In this document: piece by piece, positions 46,698 to 58,773 of the stretch | Layout: every line of letters begins with the position of its first letter | Numbering within the stretch: position 1 is the first letter of the stretch | From: Oceanobacillus bengalensis | Lineage (GTDB): Bacteria > Bacillota > Bacilli > Bacillales > Amphibacillaceae | Direction: 5' to 3' | DNA length: 64,000 nucleotides | Assembly: GCF_003628445.1 (NCBI RefSeq) | Contig: NZ_RBZO01000003.1 | Location: 1 to 64,000 of the forward strand | Made by a program: the position numbers and the translations under genes | Notes under the pieces: generated by a model | The model's input: the letters and a program-made list of their open reading frames with translations, nothing else | Databases searched by the model: none | Told to the model about the DNA's origin: nothing

Positions 46698-46880
46698 TTA
46701 ATCGCTTGTTCCTTTGCTTCCACTAATAATAGCGCTACCAGACGTTACACCAAGTATAGATTAACCCCTACAGATGCATGCTCTTTTGACTCCACTAACC
46801 GTTTGCGTAATTTGAGCTTTCGTTGTTACCGGTTTAAGTAAGGTATGGTCAATATATTTTCCAGGTCTCGATTCACACAT
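46698..46880 (-). pseudogene. deoC: deoC remnant with internal deletion
   Basis: The rsmE-rpsU gap (46533-46888) carries a 61-codon frame. It starts MCESRPGKYIDHTLLKPVTT, the N-terminal signature of deoxyribose-phosphate aldolase. It hits one internal stop at 46761, then continues in the same frame as LGVTSGSAIISGSKGTSD and a stop, which is the C-terminal signature. About 160 residues, including the Schiff-base lysine, are missing. DeoC is about 220 residues. The in-frame joining of both ends shows one deletion plus later point decay. Confidence 0.85.
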
Positions 46881-46888
46881 TAGCTTTC

Positions 46889-47656
46889 CTATACATCTGA
46901 TGATGTTATGGATTCTTCAAAATGATAGGAGATGCTTGCTAATGCATAGATAGCAGCAGTTTCAGTCCGAAGAATTCTAGGACCTAGGCGCACAGGGTGA
47001 AAGGCATTTTGCTTTAATTGTTCAGCCTCTGAATTAGAAAAGCCACCTTCAGGCCCAATAATTATTAACAGGCTATCATTTTTATTTGTATTATTTAAAA
47101 CTTCTCCAAATGATTGGTAGTAGTCCGTTTTTGCTTCTTCTTCATAAGCAAAAATTCTTATATCGTAAGACGAACTAAACTGAATCAAATCCCTGAGATC
47201 CATTGGTGATAGAACTTCTGGGATTTGATTTCGATGACTTTGTTCACTTGCTTCTTTTACAATTTTTTTGAATCGAATTAATTTCTTATCGACCTTTTTA
47301 TTATCCCACACGACAACAGACCTATCCGATTTAAAAGGTATAAATTTAGCTGCTCCAAGTTCTGTTCCTTTTTGCAATACATAATCAAATTTGTCTCCTT
47401 TTGGAATCCCTTGGGCAATTGTTACCTGGACAGGAAGTTCAACTGTTTCATCTAGCCAGTCTAAGATTTTTGCTTCAACTTTTGTTGCTTGAATATCCAC
47501 AATTTCACATAATGCTGCATTAGATTGGTCATTATTACAAATTATTTTATCTCCAACTTTAAATCGCATAACTTTAATCATGTGGTGAACATCTTCACCT
47601 TGAATAGTAACGTTCAGTTCACTCCATGCATCTGTCGGTATAAAGTATCGTTGCAA
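46889..47656 (-). CDS. rsmE: 16S rRNA (uracil1498-N3)-methyltransferase RsmE
   Basis: A 255-residue SPOUT-fold methyltransferase. An N-terminal PUA-like domain (1-75: GEDVHHMIKVMRFKVGDKI) is followed by the knotted SAM domain with IIGPEGGFSNSEAEQL and RLGPRILRTETAAIYAL. I chose the TTG at 47656: it aligns with the MQRYF start of B. subtilis RsmE and has AGGTG upstream; GTG at 47665 overlaps that site. It follows prmA by 16 bp. Confidence 0.94.
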   Translation of the reverse strand: MQRYFIPTDAWSELNVTIQGEDVHHMIKVMRFKVGDKIICNNDQSNAALCEIVDIQATKVEAKILDWLDETVELPVQVTIAQGIPKGDKFDYVLQKGTELGAAKFIPFKSDRSVVVWDNKKVDKKLIRFKKIVKEASEQSHRNQIPEVLSPMDLRDLIQFSSSYDIRIFAYEEEAKTDYYQSFGEVLNNTNKNDSLLIIIGPEGGFSNSEAEQLKQNAFHPVRLGPRILRTETAAIYALASISYHFEESITSSDV

Positions 47657-47672
47657 AACACGCACCTACTTT

Positions 47673-48611
47673 TTAAGCTTTCTTTGCAACCATTGAGACC
47701 CAGTCTTCCATCTCATTTATTGCAACAATTTCAAATCCCTGTTTAAGGAGTTTCTCCTTAACTAATTGTTTCTTATTTTGGATGATACCAGATGTAATGA
47801 ATAATCCACCATCCGCTAGATTATTCCACGCATCATCTATAAAGCGAACAATGATTTCTGCTAAAATATTAGAAACAATAATATCTGCCTTCTCATTGAC
47901 ATGGTCTAATAAATTATTTTGTTTTGCAATAATTCTTTCATGTAATTTATTAACTTTTGCATTTAGTTTCGTACTTTTTACTGCAACTTCATCTAAATCA
48001 TATGCATATACTTTCTCTGCACCTAACATCACAGATGCGATACTTAACACACCAGAGCCACTTCCTACATCAATGACAATGTCGCCTTTATTCATGTACT
48101 GTTCCAATGCTTGGATACTTAGCACTGTAGTAGGATGTGTGCCAGTTCCAAAAGCCATTCCTGGGTCTAATTCAATAATTAATTCATCGCTGTCTACAGG
48201 TGTATATTCTTCCCATGTCGGTGTAATTGTAATTCGCTTCGATATTTTCACTGGTTTATAATATTTCTTCCATGCAGTTGCCCATTCCTCTTCATTTACT
48301 TCAGATAATGTCACTTGATTCTCACCGATGTCAATATCATAAACCAATAAGTTATTAATCGCTTGTTTAATTTCATCCACCGTTTCGCCCAGGAAACTAT
48401 TAACAGGAAGATAAGCTTTGATTCTGACACCCTCTTTTGGATAGTCATTCGGATCTAGCTCATAGATTTCTCCAAATTGTGTTTCTCTATCTATTACTAA
48501 ATCTAACGGATCTTCAATTACAAGTCCACTGGCGCCAGTTTCATGTAGGATGTTCGAGATTGGTTCAATTGCTTCATTTGTTGTTAATATAGAAATTTCC
48601 GACCAATTCAT
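47673..48611 (-). CDS. prmA: Ribosomal protein L11 methyltransferase
   Basis: A 312-residue SAM methyltransferase that trimethylates L11. The N-terminal substrate-binding domain (1-100) is followed by the catalytic domain with DPGMAFGTGTHPTT, SAM motif DVGSGSGVLSIAS and DIIVSNILAEII. Length matches PrmA (YqeT, 311). In B. subtilis it follows dnaJ directly; here copy A6 of the repeat separates them. Confidence 0.95.
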   Translation of the reverse strand: MNWSEISILTTNEAIEPISNILHETGASGLVIEDPLDLVIDRETQFGEIYELDPNDYPKEGVRIKAYLPVNSFLGETVDEIKQAINNLLVYDIDIGENQVTLSEVNEEEWATAWKKYYKPVKISKRITITPTWEEYTPVDSDELIIELDPGMAFGTGTHPTTVLSIQALEQYMNKGDIVIDVGSGSGVLSIASVMLGAEKVYAYDLDEVAVKSTKLNAKVNKLHERIIAKQNNLLDHVNEKADIIVSNILAEIIVRFIDDAWNNLADGGLFITSGIIQNKKQLVKEKLLKQGFEIVAINEMEDWVSMVAKKA

Positions 48612-48699
48612 ATTGATTCACCCATTCTTTAGGAATTCGATTATGTACGAAGGGGTTGAGACAAAAAGTGTTTTTAATATAGAAAATCCGAATTTGTTC

Positions 48700-48908
48700 T
48701 AAAAATATACCCGCAACGGAAATATACTTTGCTTTCCACAGGCGGCTGATGAGCCCCTTCGTGTAGGTGCGCCAGCGTCTACTAGTAAGGCTACGGAGTA
48801 AGGTTCCTCGGCGCAAGGCATTGAAGGAGTTTCTCAAAGTAGAAGCCTCACTACGCTGTCTCATCTAGGCCATCCCTTCCTGTGGGAGTCTACGTATATT
48901 TCCTCCGC
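48700..48908 (-). repeat. Dispersed repeat, copy A6
   Basis: The prmA-dnaJ gap (48612-48964) has no gene. It holds an element with perfect 10-bp arms GGAAATATAC (48718-48727) and GTATATTTCC (48894-48903). Conserved tracts GGCCTAGATGAGAC, GGCTCATCAGCCGCC and GGAAAGCAAAGT lie inside on the minus strand. It interrupts a normally contiguous operon. Confidence 0.8.
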
Positions 48909-48964
48909 TAAGGTAGTAAAACGTTCAATTATACTGATAAACACTTAGCTATGTCCCAGCACCT

Positions 48965-50092
48965 TTAATCATTGTTTCTAAATGCTTTTTTAAAACGTTT
49001 AAAGAGCGAACTATCTTGTTCGTCCGTTGCTTCATTACCACGTAATTCATTAAATTCTCGCAATAAGTCTTTTTGCCTATCTGACAGGCTTGTTGGTGTA
49101 ACAATTCGTACCCTGATTAATTGATCACCTTGTCCTCTACCTCTTACATTTGGAGCCCCTTTGCCTTTAAGACGGAACATTTTTCCTGTTTGTGTACCTG
49201 CAGGAACTTTTAGTTTAACTTTCCCATGTACAGTGGGAACTTCAACCTCATCACCTAATGCAGCCTGGGTAAAGTTGATAGGTAGTTCACAATGAATGTT
49301 ATCACCATCACGTTCAAAGAAATCATGGTCCCTTATTTGGATTACAACAAATAAGTCTCCTGATGGACCACCATTTACACCAGGTTCCCCTTTTCCAGCA
49401 ACTCTAATTTGTTGTCCTTCATCAATACCTGCTGGAATAGTAAGATGGATTTTTTTATTCTTTTTAACTTTACCCGCTCCACCACATGTATTACATTTAT
49501 CCTTAATCATTTTACCTTTTCCACCACAGTAGTGACATACTCTGCGGTTTACTACTTTACCAAATGGCGTGTTCTGTTCTTGATTTAATTGTCCACTACC
49601 ATGACAATGGGAACATGTATCAACATCTGTACCTGGTTTAGCACCAGAACCGTGGCATGTGTCGCAATTCTCTTCCCTTGGAATTTTAATATCCGTTTCT
49701 TTACCAAAGATAGCTTCTTCAAAATCTAAGACCATGGAGTATTGTAGATCAGCACCTGCTTGAGGGGCATTCGGATCACGCCTACGTCCTCCGCCGCCGA
49801 AGAACATGTCAAAGATATCTCCAAATCCGCCGAAGTCTTCTCCCCCGCCAAAGCCTCCGAAGCCTCCTGCATTTGGATTTGCATGGCCAAACTGATCATA
49901 TTGTGTTCGCTTGCCTTCATCACTTAAAACTTCATAGGCTTCCTTCACTTCTTTAAACTTATCTGCTGCATCCGCTTCTTTATTAACATCAGGATGGTAT
50001 TTTCTGGCTAATTTGCGATATGCCTTTTTTATTTCTTCTTTTGAAGCACTTTTTTCTATACCTAGCACCTCATAATAATCTCGCTTACTCAC
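48965..50092 (-). CDS. dnaJ: Hsp40 co-chaperone DnaJ
   Basis: A 375-residue type I Hsp40 that stimulates DnaK. The J domain (1-70) has HPD in [12 protein letters not shown] Gly/Phe-rich linker (about 75-105) is followed by four zinc motifs ([32 protein letters not shown]) and the C-terminal substrate domain. Length matches B. subtilis DnaJ (375). A terminator-like hairpin separates it from dnaK. Confidence 0.97.
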   Translation of the reverse strand: MSKRDYYEVLGIEKSASKEEIKKAYRKLARKYHPDVNKEADAADKFKEVKEAYEVLSDEGKRTQYDQFGHANPNAGGFGGFGGGEDFGGFGDIFDMFFGGGGRRRDPNAPQAGADLQYSMVLDFEEAIFGKETDIKIPREENCDTCHGSGAKPGTDVDTCSHCHGSGQLNQEQNTPFGKVVNRRVCHYCGGKGKMIKDKCNTCGGAGKVKKNKKIHLTIPAGIDEGQQIRVAGKGEPGVNGGPSGDLFVVIQIRDHDFFERDGDNIHCELPINFTQAALGDEVEVPTVHGKVKLKVPAGTQTGKMFRLKGKGAPNVRGRGQGDQLIRVRIVTPTSLSDRQKDLLREFNELRGNEATDEQDSSLFKRFKKAFRNND

Positions 50093-50188
50093 TGAAAAAT
50101 CACTCTCCCGACTAACTTCATGAATAGATTTTATATTATCATCAATTGAACATTGGTAGCAACTTTGTTATTACATAACTACTTCCGT

Positions 50189-50230
50189 AAAAAAGTCAAA
50201 GCCAAGAGAGACCTGACTTTGACTTTTTTT
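50189..50230 (-). terminator. Hairpin between dnaK and dnaJ
   Basis: Stem AAAAAAGTCAAAG / CTTTGACTTTTTT with a 15-nt loop. It looks like an intrinsic terminator and may lower dnaJ expression relative to dnaK. Confidence 0.8.
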
Positions 50231-50296
50231 GGTATCCTAAAACGTATACTCGAAGAATGCACGAACCACTATAGGCATGGAATTATTTGATTATCT

Positions 50297-52150
<1,854 letters not shown>

Positions 52151-52162
52151 TTAACCTATTAT

Positions 52163-52729
52163 TTATTTATTTACTTTCACCATTGCTGGCCTGATAACAC
52201 GATCTTTAAGTATATAACCTTTTTGTAATTCTTCTACTACTAGATTTGATTCAAATGATTCGTCTTCAACTTGCATCACTGCATGATGTAAGTTAGGATC
52301 AAATTCTTGCCCTTCCGTTTCAATTGTTTCCACACCTTGTGATTTTAATGCGTCTAACAATTGCCTATGAACCATGCTGATACCGTCAACGATGCTTTTT
52401 GTTTCATCAGTTGTCTCAACTTGTAACGCACGTTCTAAGTTATCAATTGCTGGCAGTAATTCTGTTACTAAATCCTGAGATTTATATTTCCTGTCAGCTT
52501 CTTTTTCCTTTTGTGTACGTTTCTTATAGTTATCAAATTCTGCTTGAAGTCTAAGCATCCTTTGATACGTATCTTCTTTTTCCTTCTGAAGCAATTCTAC
52601 CTTTTCTTCTAGCTCTTTAAAAACAAGATTGCTTTCTTCATCTTTCACATCTTCATTCGAATCAATTACTTCCTGTTCTGTCTCTTCGCCAAGCTCTTCT
52701 TCATTCATTGTTTTGTTGTTTTCTTCCAC
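52163..52729 (-). CDS. grpE: Nucleotide exchange factor GrpE
   Basis: A 188-residue dimeric exchange factor for DnaK. An acidic disordered start (about 1-45) is followed by a long coiled-coil helix (LVFKELEEKVELLQKEKEDT) and the beta domain (FDPNLHHAVMQVED, ILKDRVIRPAMVKV). I chose the GTG at 52729, with GGAGGTGG about 5 nt upstream. It sits between hrcA and dnaK. Confidence 0.95.
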   Translation of the reverse strand: MEENNKTMNEEELGEETEQEVIDSNEDVKDEESNLVFKELEEKVELLQKEKEDTYQRMLRLQAEFDNYKKRTQKEKEADRKYKSQDLVTELLPAIDNLERALQVETTDETKSIVDGISMVHRQLLDALKSQGVETIETEGQEFDPNLHHAVMQVEDESFESNLVVEELQKGYILKDRVIRPAMVKVNK

Positions 52730-52815
52730 TATTGCCACCTCCAAAATTCAGATAAATGCTTTACACCTTAGTTATCATACTGGTATGAAGCGAATCTGGC
52801 AAAAAAAACATCTCA

Positions 52816-52844
52816 AAAATGTGGTAGGTTCCCCCTACCACATT
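52816..52844 (-). other. Stem-loop between hrcA and grpE
   Basis: Perfect 12-bp stem AAATGTGGTAGG / CCTACCACATTT with a 5-nt loop, followed by TTGAGATG and eight T. It could be a partial terminator or the RNA processing and stability element described between hrcA and grpE in B. subtilis. Confidence 0.7.
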
Positions 52845-52854
52845 TCACCTGAAT

Positions 52855-53886
52855 TCACTCGTAGGATTTGTACCATTTGTATAAAGCATCAGACATTTCA
52901 TTTGATAAACTAGATAGAAGTGAAATCACCTTTTTATATTCCATACGTGTTGGACCTAACAATGCAATTGTCCCCATTTGCCCCTTACCTAACTGATAAG
53001 ATGCTGTAATTAAACTTAAATCTTTAATTGCATCCACTTCATTTTCAGTTCCAATGGTTACTTCAATACCATGCTTCGTATTTTTTAATAAATTAGCAAT
53101 TTCATTTTCATTGTCCATCATTGTATAAAATGACCGTATCTTGTCAACATTATTAAATTCTGGTTGCAGAAGGATATTCGATTTTCCACCAATATATAGT
53201 TTTACTGGGTGTTCATGTAAGAAAATTGCCTTTAAATATTCGTAGGATGTATCAAAATCTCGAAGATACAATTTCATTAAAGCAGTAATCTCTTTCTGGA
53301 ATACTTCTTCTATACGCACAATTGGTACGCCTTGTAAGCGTTCATTCAAGATATTTACCATTTTCTCAATATCTGAAGCATTGATTACGGTTGGAATGGT
53401 AAACGAGCGATGTTCCACATGACCAGTATCCGTAACTAGTATAGCAACGGCTGTATGGTCATTCAGTGGCACAATCTGAATTTGCTTTAGTTTCGTATCA
53501 TTTAGTTCTGGTCCTAGAATAATGGACGTATAATTGGTTAACTCGGATAATACCTCTGCCGACATTTGAACGATTTGTTCAAACTCAAAAAAACCATCTT
53601 TAATAATATCGTTAATAATTTTAATGTCATTTCGAATCGATATAGGAGCAATTAAATGATCAACATAATAACGATACCCTTTTTCAGATGGTACACGCCC
53701 TGAAGAGGAGTGTGTCTTCTCTAAAAATCCTAGTTCCTCTAAATCCGCCATTTCATTACGAATGGTGGCCGCACTATAAGGAATATCCTCTTTTTTAGAA
53801 AGTGCCCGAGATCCAACTGGATGTGCAGTATCAATGAAATCATCGATAATCATTTGTAATAGTAATAATTGCCTTTCAGTCAACAT
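52855..53886 (-). CDS. hrcA: Heat-shock repressor HrcA
   Basis: A 343-residue repressor, equal in length to B. subtilis HrcA. The winged helix is N-terminal (about 1-75: DTAHPVGSRALSKKEDIPYS, LEELGFLEKTHSSSGRVPS), followed by a GAF-like domain. It binds CIRCE and needs GroE to fold, so titration of GroE by misfolded protein induces the operon. I chose the ATG at 53886 with AGGGGTG upstream; a longer frame would run through the CIRCE operator. Confidence 0.96.
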   Translation of the reverse strand: MLTERQLLLLQMIIDDFIDTAHPVGSRALSKKEDIPYSAATIRNEMADLEELGFLEKTHSSSGRVPSEKGYRYYVDHLIAPISIRNDIKIINDIIKDGFFEFEQIVQMSAEVLSELTNYTSIILGPELNDTKLKQIQIVPLNDHTAVAILVTDTGHVEHRSFTIPTVINASDIEKMVNILNERLQGVPIVRIEEVFQKEITALMKLYLRDFDTSYEYLKAIFLHEHPVKLYIGGKSNILLQPEFNNVDKIRSFYTMMDNENEIANLLKNTKHGIEVTIGTENEVDAIKDLSLITASYQLGKGQMGTIALLGPTRMEYKKVISLLSSLSNEMSDALYKWYKSYE

Positions 53887-53900
53887 GATGTTCACCCCTG

Positions 53901-53927
53901 TTAGCACTCGCACCTATCGAGTGCTAA
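53901..53927. promoter_or_regulatory. CIRCE operator
   Basis: Perfect CIRCE: TTAGCACTC-N9-GAGTGCTAA, just upstream of hrcA. HrcA binds it to repress hrcA-grpE-dnaK-dnaJ. Confidence 0.98.
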
Positions 53928-53937
53928 TGCTACTAAT

Positions 53938-53966
53938 AAGGTAACAAATCCTTATTTTTTTGTCAA
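53938..53966 (-). promoter_or_regulatory. SigA promoter of the dnaK operon
   Basis: -35 TTGACA (53961-53966), 17-bp spacer, -10 TACCTT (53938-53943). CIRCE would cover the transcription start region. Confidence 0.65.
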
Positions 53967-53976
53967 TAAAGTTGTT

Positions 53977-55137
53977 TTATACTCGTAGCAAATCTTTCTC
54001 TTCAATCATAAATTTTTCAAACACAACATTTGCTAAAAGCATTCCTTCATCGGTCAGGCGTACATATTCATCACCCACATCTAATAACCTAGATTCTGTT
54101 AATGATTCCAATTCACGTTTATATAGTACATCAATTGAAAAACCGAATTTATTTAGAAATTGTCTTTTATTTATCCCTTCCAATTTACGTAATCCTAAAA
54201 AGACTTCTTCTTCTACATTTTCTCTTAACGTGATTTCTTCAGTTTGTAAGACGGGTTTTCCGTCTTCCATTGCCTTTTTCACGTAAGCAGGTAATGGTCT
54301 AAGGTTTATAATTCTTTTTCCAGGTAAATAACCATGAGCTCCTGCCCCAAAACCATAATAAAACCCATTACTCCAGTACGTTAAATTATGTTTACTTTCA
54401 TACCCGGGTTTTGCAAAGTTACTAATTTCATATTGCCTGATACCATTTTTTCTCATTGTTTCTTTTAGAAGCTCGTACATTCGAACTTCATCATCTTCTG
54501 TTGGGCGAGGCAATAACCCTTTCCTATGACGTAGGTAAAAGATTGTCTTAGGCTCAATTTGTAAACCATATGTTGCATAGTGTGGTAAATTGAATGATAA
54601 TGCCGCGTTGAGCGATGTTTTAAATTGTTCAACCGTTTGATTTGGGAGAGCATACATCAAATCCAAACTAATATTGGTAAATTGCTGTCTATTTAGTAAG
54701 TCAACCGTATGGTATACATCACGAACCCGATGGACTCTTCCTAGCTCTTTGAGTAACGTATCATCCATCACTTGCACGCCAAATGAAATCCGGGTTATCC
54801 CATAATCCTTTAGTAATTTAGTCTTTTCTTCATCAATATCACCAGGATTCACTTCAATGGTGTACTCCTCACAACTTGCTACATCAAACTTCTTATCAAT
54901 AATTGTGAGTAGAAAACGTAATTGTTTTAAATTTAACGCTGTTGGTGTACCCCCACCAATATAAAGGGTTCTGACCTTATTCTTTCTCCCTTTTATGTTT
55001 TCATTTATTTCATTTTCTAATGCATACAAATATTCTGTTGCAAGTTTTTCGTTATAGAAAAACTTTACAAAATCACAATAATGACAAATTTGCTGGCAAA
55101 ACGGAATATGTATATAAACAGACTTCACTTGTTCCAT
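53977..55137 (-). CDS. hemW: Radical SAM haem chaperone HemW
   Basis: A 386-residue radical SAM protein with the cluster motif CQQICHYC near residue 14-21 and the GGGTPT tract. It lacks the extra N-terminal extension of true HemN, so HemW (haem chaperone, formerly misnamed HemN) is the better call. I chose the ATG at 55137 (MEQVKSVYIHIPFC), matching the family start. The upstream gene is lepA. Confidence 0.9.
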   Translation of the reverse strand: MEQVKSVYIHIPFCQQICHYCDFVKFFYNEKLATEYLYALENEINENIKGRKNKVRTLYIGGGTPTALNLKQLRFLLTIIDKKFDVASCEEYTIEVNPGDIDEEKTKLLKDYGITRISFGVQVMDDTLLKELGRVHRVRDVYHTVDLLNRQQFTNISLDLMYALPNQTVEQFKTSLNAALSFNLPHYATYGLQIEPKTIFYLRHRKGLLPRPTEDDEVRMYELLKETMRKNGIRQYEISNFAKPGYESKHNLTYWSNGFYYGFGAGAHGYLPGKRIINLRPLPAYVKKAMEDGKPVLQTEEITLRENVEEEVFLGLRKLEGINKRQFLNKFGFSIDVLYKRELESLTESRLLDVGDEYVRLTDEGMLLANVVFEKFMIEEKDLLRV

Positions 55138-55214
55138 TTTCTCACTCTCTTTCAAACGGAAAAAGGAAAAACTTTTTGCATCGAATAGCAATCAAAGTTT
55201 TCCCTCACCATTAT

Positions 55215-57023
55215 TTAATCTTCGTTCATTTGTAATACTGCCATAAATGCTTCCTGTGGTACTTCTACAGATCCTACCATCTTCATGCGCTTTTTACCTT
55301 CTTTTTGTTTCTCAAGTAATTTGCGTTTGCGTGAAATATCCCCACCATAAAGCTTTGCAGTTACATCTTTCCGAACGGCTTTTATCGTAGAACGAGCAAT
55401 AATCTTGTTTCCTATCGCAGCTTGAACGGGAACTTCAAATTGCTGTCTAGGGATAAGCTCTTTTAATTTCTCCACAATTTGCTTTCCTCTATTAAAAGCA
55501 AAGTCACGGTGAACAATAAAGCTCAACGCATCAATCGTATCGGAATTTAGTAAAATATCCATCTTCACCAATTTCGATGGTTGATATCCAATCAATTCAT
55601 AATCAAAGGATGCATAACCTTTCGTTTGTGACTTTAATTGATCAAAAAAGTCATAAACAATTTCAGAAAGTGGAATCTGATAAATAACATTTACTCGAAT
55701 GTCATCAATATACTGCATATCAATAAAGTTTCCACGTTTTTTCTGAGAGATTTCCATTACAGCACCAACATAATCATTAGGAACCATAATGGTAGCCTTT
55801 ACGAATGGCTCTCTAATCTCCTGGATTACTTGTGGGTCAGGCATTTTAGAAGGATTATCAACCGTAATTGTCTCTGAGTCCGTTTTTTCTACTTCAAAAA
55901 TAACACTTGGTGCAGTTGTAATTAAACTGATATTGAACTCTCGCTCAATACGCTCTTGGACAATTTCCATATGAAGTAACCCTAAGAAACCACAGCGGAA
56001 TCCAAATCCTAGTGCTTGCGATGTTTCTGGTTCATATTGTAATGCAGAATCGTTAAGCTCTAATCTCTCGAGTGCTTCTCTTAAATCATTGTAATCGTTC
56101 GAGTCTACTGGGTACAATCCGCAAAATACCATTGGGTTTAAACGCCTGTATCCTGGTAGCGCCTCCTCAGCTGGCCTTTTTGCATTTGTAATGGTATCCC
56201 CTACTCTTGTATCACCAACATGCTTAATTGACGCAGTGATAAACCCAACATCACCGACAGTTAGTGAATCTCTTGAGGTAGCTTTTGGAGAGAATACGCC
56301 GACCTCATTTACTTCAAACTCTTTTCCTGTAGCCATCATCTTTATTTTATCGCCAACTTTAACTGTTCCTTCTTTAATACAAACGTAAGCAACAACGCCA
56401 CGGTAGGAATCATAAAGCGAGTCAAAAATTAGCGCTTTTAATGGAGCATCTGGTTTTCCAGCTGGCTCTGGTACAACTTGGGCAATACGTTCAAGGATCT
56501 CTTCAATCCCAATATTCGCTTTCGCAGAAGCTAATATCGCATCATCACCATCGATTCCAAGCACATCTTCTAGTTCTTTTTTCACTCGTTCTGGATCAGC
56601 ACTCGGTAAATCAATCTTATTAATGACTGGAATTATTTCTAAGTCATTTTCCATTGCTAAATAAACATTAGCTAAAGTCTGTGCTTCAATACCCTGTGCA
56701 GCATCAACTACAAGAATTGCCCCCTCACATGCAGCAAGACTCCTTGATACTTCATATGTAAAATCAACATGACCAGGTGTATCGATTAAATGGAAAATGT
56801 ACTCTTCTCCGTCTTTACTTGTATACTTTAATTGGACGGCATTCAATTTAATTGTTATTCCTCTTTCACGTTCTAAATCCATACCGTCCAATAATTGTTC
56901 CTTCATTTCACGTTTTGAAACTGTTTCCGTATTCTCCAATATCCGATCTGCTAAAGTAGACTTACCATGATCAATATGTGCTATAATCGAAAAATTACGT
57001 ACCTTCCTTTGTTTGTTCCCCAT
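55215..57023 (-). CDS. lepA: Elongation factor 4 (LepA)
   Basis: A 602-residue translational GTPase that back-translocates or remodels ribosomes under stress. G motifs are [17 protein letters not shown] and NKIDLPSA. The LepA-specific C-terminal domain has [21 protein letters not shown] chose the ATG at 57023; a GTG 12 nt upstream touches the AGGAG site. It sits between yqxA and hemW as in B. subtilis. Confidence 0.96.
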   Translation of the reverse strand: MGNKQRKVRNFSIIAHIDHGKSTLADRILENTETVSKREMKEQLLDGMDLERERGITIKLNAVQLKYTSKDGEEYIFHLIDTPGHVDFTYEVSRSLAACEGAILVVDAAQGIEAQTLANVYLAMENDLEIIPVINKIDLPSADPERVKKELEDVLGIDGDDAILASAKANIGIEEILERIAQVVPEPAGKPDAPLKALIFDSLYDSYRGVVAYVCIKEGTVKVGDKIKMMATGKEFEVNEVGVFSPKATSRDSLTVGDVGFITASIKHVGDTRVGDTITNAKRPAEEALPGYRRLNPMVFCGLYPVDSNDYNDLREALERLELNDSALQYEPETSQALGFGFRCGFLGLLHMEIVQERIEREFNISLITTAPSVIFEVEKTDSETITVDNPSKMPDPQVIQEIREPFVKATIMVPNDYVGAVMEISQKKRGNFIDMQYIDDIRVNVIYQIPLSEIVYDFFDQLKSQTKGYASFDYELIGYQPSKLVKMDILLNSDTIDALSFIVHRDFAFNRGKQIVEKLKELIPRQQFEVPVQAAIGNKIIARSTIKAVRKDVTAKLYGGDISRKRKLLEKQKEGKKRMKMVGSVEVPQEAFMAVLQMNED

Positions 57024-57157
57024 TCTGATGTTCACTCCTACATTCCTTTATCTTCATGTTCGATAAAAGTCTCTAAATTATAAGGGTAGTCAATAAGATT
57101 GATTATAGCAATTGAACCCGCGATATTCAATTATGAACCTTTTCTATACACCGTTAC

Positions 57158-57478
57158 CTAAAAAAATAGATTAGATATCTGGTAGAGTATTTGGACAACT
57201 ACTTCATAAAACCCCTGTACACTCGTTTCTAAAAAGGATGCTGTTTTTTGTGTTAAATGCTCATTATGGTCCGTATCCATCACGTCTTCATCTATTGACT
57301 TGCTAACAATTGTTTCTTCTTCCCTCTCTATATCCGTCGTTTTTTCTGGCACGAATATCGTTTCTTCTGATTTATGGTCTGCAGCCGTTTCCGTACGATT
57401 ATCCTGACTCATCCCATACAGTGTACCAGATAGGAAAAAAACAACGAATAATAATAGAACAATAATTGAACGGACCAT
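57158..57478 (-). CDS. yqxA: YqxA-like protein (DUF3679)
   Basis: A 106-residue protein with an N-terminal membrane helix (about 3-22) and an acidic outer region, ending in a hydrophobic helix (FYEVVVQILYQISNLF). It lies directly downstream of spoIIP, the position of YqxA in B. subtilis. The family call rests on position and architecture. AGGAGGAG precedes the ATG. Function unknown. Confidence 0.65.
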   Translation of the reverse strand: MVRSIIVLLLFVVFFLSGTLYGMSQDNRTETAADHKSEETIFVPEKTTDIEREEETIVSKSIDEDVMDTDHNEHLTQKTASFLETSVQGFYEVVVQILYQISNLFF

Positions 57479-57489
57479 TTGAACTCCTC

Positions 57490-58656
57490 CTAAGGATTTG
57501 CATTTACAGACTCAGCATCCCAATAAAATTCACTAAATACTTCGGCCAAGGCATCGGCTGATCGGTATAATTCCTCCAAGTTATTATCTACTCCACCAAA
57601 TTCGATTAGAACAGAATTTTCGGATAAATCCTGATTATACACTCCATTATTTCCTGCTCCACCCTGCTTAACGACTCCCCTACTTAGTCCAGGGTATTTT
57701 TCTTCGACCAGGTCATGGATTTTAGAAGCTAATTCCATGTTTTTCTCATAATTTGGATTTTCATTTCCATAAACAAACATGATCCTTGCATAAGATTCCC
57801 CATCAATTTCTGTTGTGGTTTGTTCTTTACGTAGAGCATCGCGATGGATATCAAATACGTATTGTATATCTTCATTTGTTGCAAAGGCTTCTTCTACAAC
57901 ATCTCTTGAGGCATCATATGATTGCCAGTATTCCATATTATTTTCAGGAAGGACGGAACCGATAATATCTGTATCATCTACCTCTGTCCCTATTCCTTTT
58001 GTCTCTAAAGCTTTTGCTAGACGTTCACTAACTAATGATATATTCACTTCATCATGTTGAGCTAAATCAGGGTTATCTTCTCCAGGTAAATGTGGAAGAA
58101 AAGACTCCCTGTTATGCGTGTTATAGATAAATACAACATCCCGCTCACCTGTACTTCGCATATTTTCATCTGGTTTGTGTTCTGCTTCTTCAGGTTCATC
58201 CATAACTGCTTCTCTATCTTTTAACACTTCTTCCAAAGGTGGAGAGGATTCAATTGGAAGGTTGGTATAATCTGTACCTTCCCCTGCTATTAAAATGTCT
58301 CGATCAAAAATAGAAAAACCAGGTATTTCATTGCCCAGCAAACTTCTAGGGTCATTTGGTTTTAGGTTTGTTACAATTTGAAATAAGCTATTCGATAGAC
58401 TTGGTAATTGATTTTCATCAGAGAAAGCATGATTAAATGCTTTATTTTCCATTCCAAGTAAATTTAAAAAAACAGCTCCATCGATATCACTTGTCCAATT
58501 TGAAATCACATCAGAAGAAATTCGATAAGCGGGTTTTGCTGTCGTTAGTAAACCAATTAATATGAATAAAACTGCAATACTAATTACGTATAACCCGCTT
58601 TTTTTAGATAGACCTGCTACTCTCTTTTTTAGGGGTTGCTTGTTACTCTGAAGCAT
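57490..58656 (-). CDS. spoIIP: Stage II sporulation protein P (amidase/endopeptidase)
   Basis: A 388-residue membrane-anchored cell-wall hydrolase needed with SpoIID and SpoIIM for engulfment. One membrane helix (about 20-40) precedes the catalytic domain. Zinc-site tracts are FIYNTHNRESFLPH, VFDIHRDALR and VLIEFGGVDNNLEE. I chose the ATG at 58656 with AAGGGTG upstream. It is next to gpr, as in B. subtilis, where the pair is made during sporulation. Confidence 0.93.
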   Translation of the reverse strand: MLQSNKQPLKKRVAGLSKKSGLYVISIAVLFILIGLLTTAKPAYRISSDVISNWTSDIDGAVFLNLLGMENKAFNHAFSDENQLPSLSNSLFQIVTNLKPNDPRSLLGNEIPGFSIFDRDILIAGEGTDYTNLPIESSPPLEEVLKDREAVMDEPEEAEHKPDENMRSTGERDVVFIYNTHNRESFLPHLPGEDNPDLAQHDEVNISLVSERLAKALETKGIGTEVDDTDIIGSVLPENNMEYWQSYDASRDVVEEAFATNEDIQYVFDIHRDALRKEQTTTEIDGESYARIMFVYGNENPNYEKNMELASKIHDLVEEKYPGLSRGVVKQGGAGNNGVYNQDLSENSVLIEFGGVDNNLEELYRSADALAEVFSEFYWDAESVNANP

Positions 58657-58773
58657 GATTTCACCCTTCCTACCATTGCTCTTAATAAAATCTATGAGCA
58701 ACATGCAGAAAGTAGAACTAAAAAAGAGAGCAAATCTAATAAAATTTAAAGAGTTAATAGAGCATTAGAAGAT

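Noticed and set aside
48574-48864. 96-codon frame between prmA and dnaJ
   Set aside because: It runs through repeat copy A6 into prmA and has no ribosome site.
53977-55137. Oxygen-independent coproporphyrinogen oxidase HemN
   Set aside because: The short N-terminus and context fit the haem chaperone HemW; HemN-specific regions are not seen.
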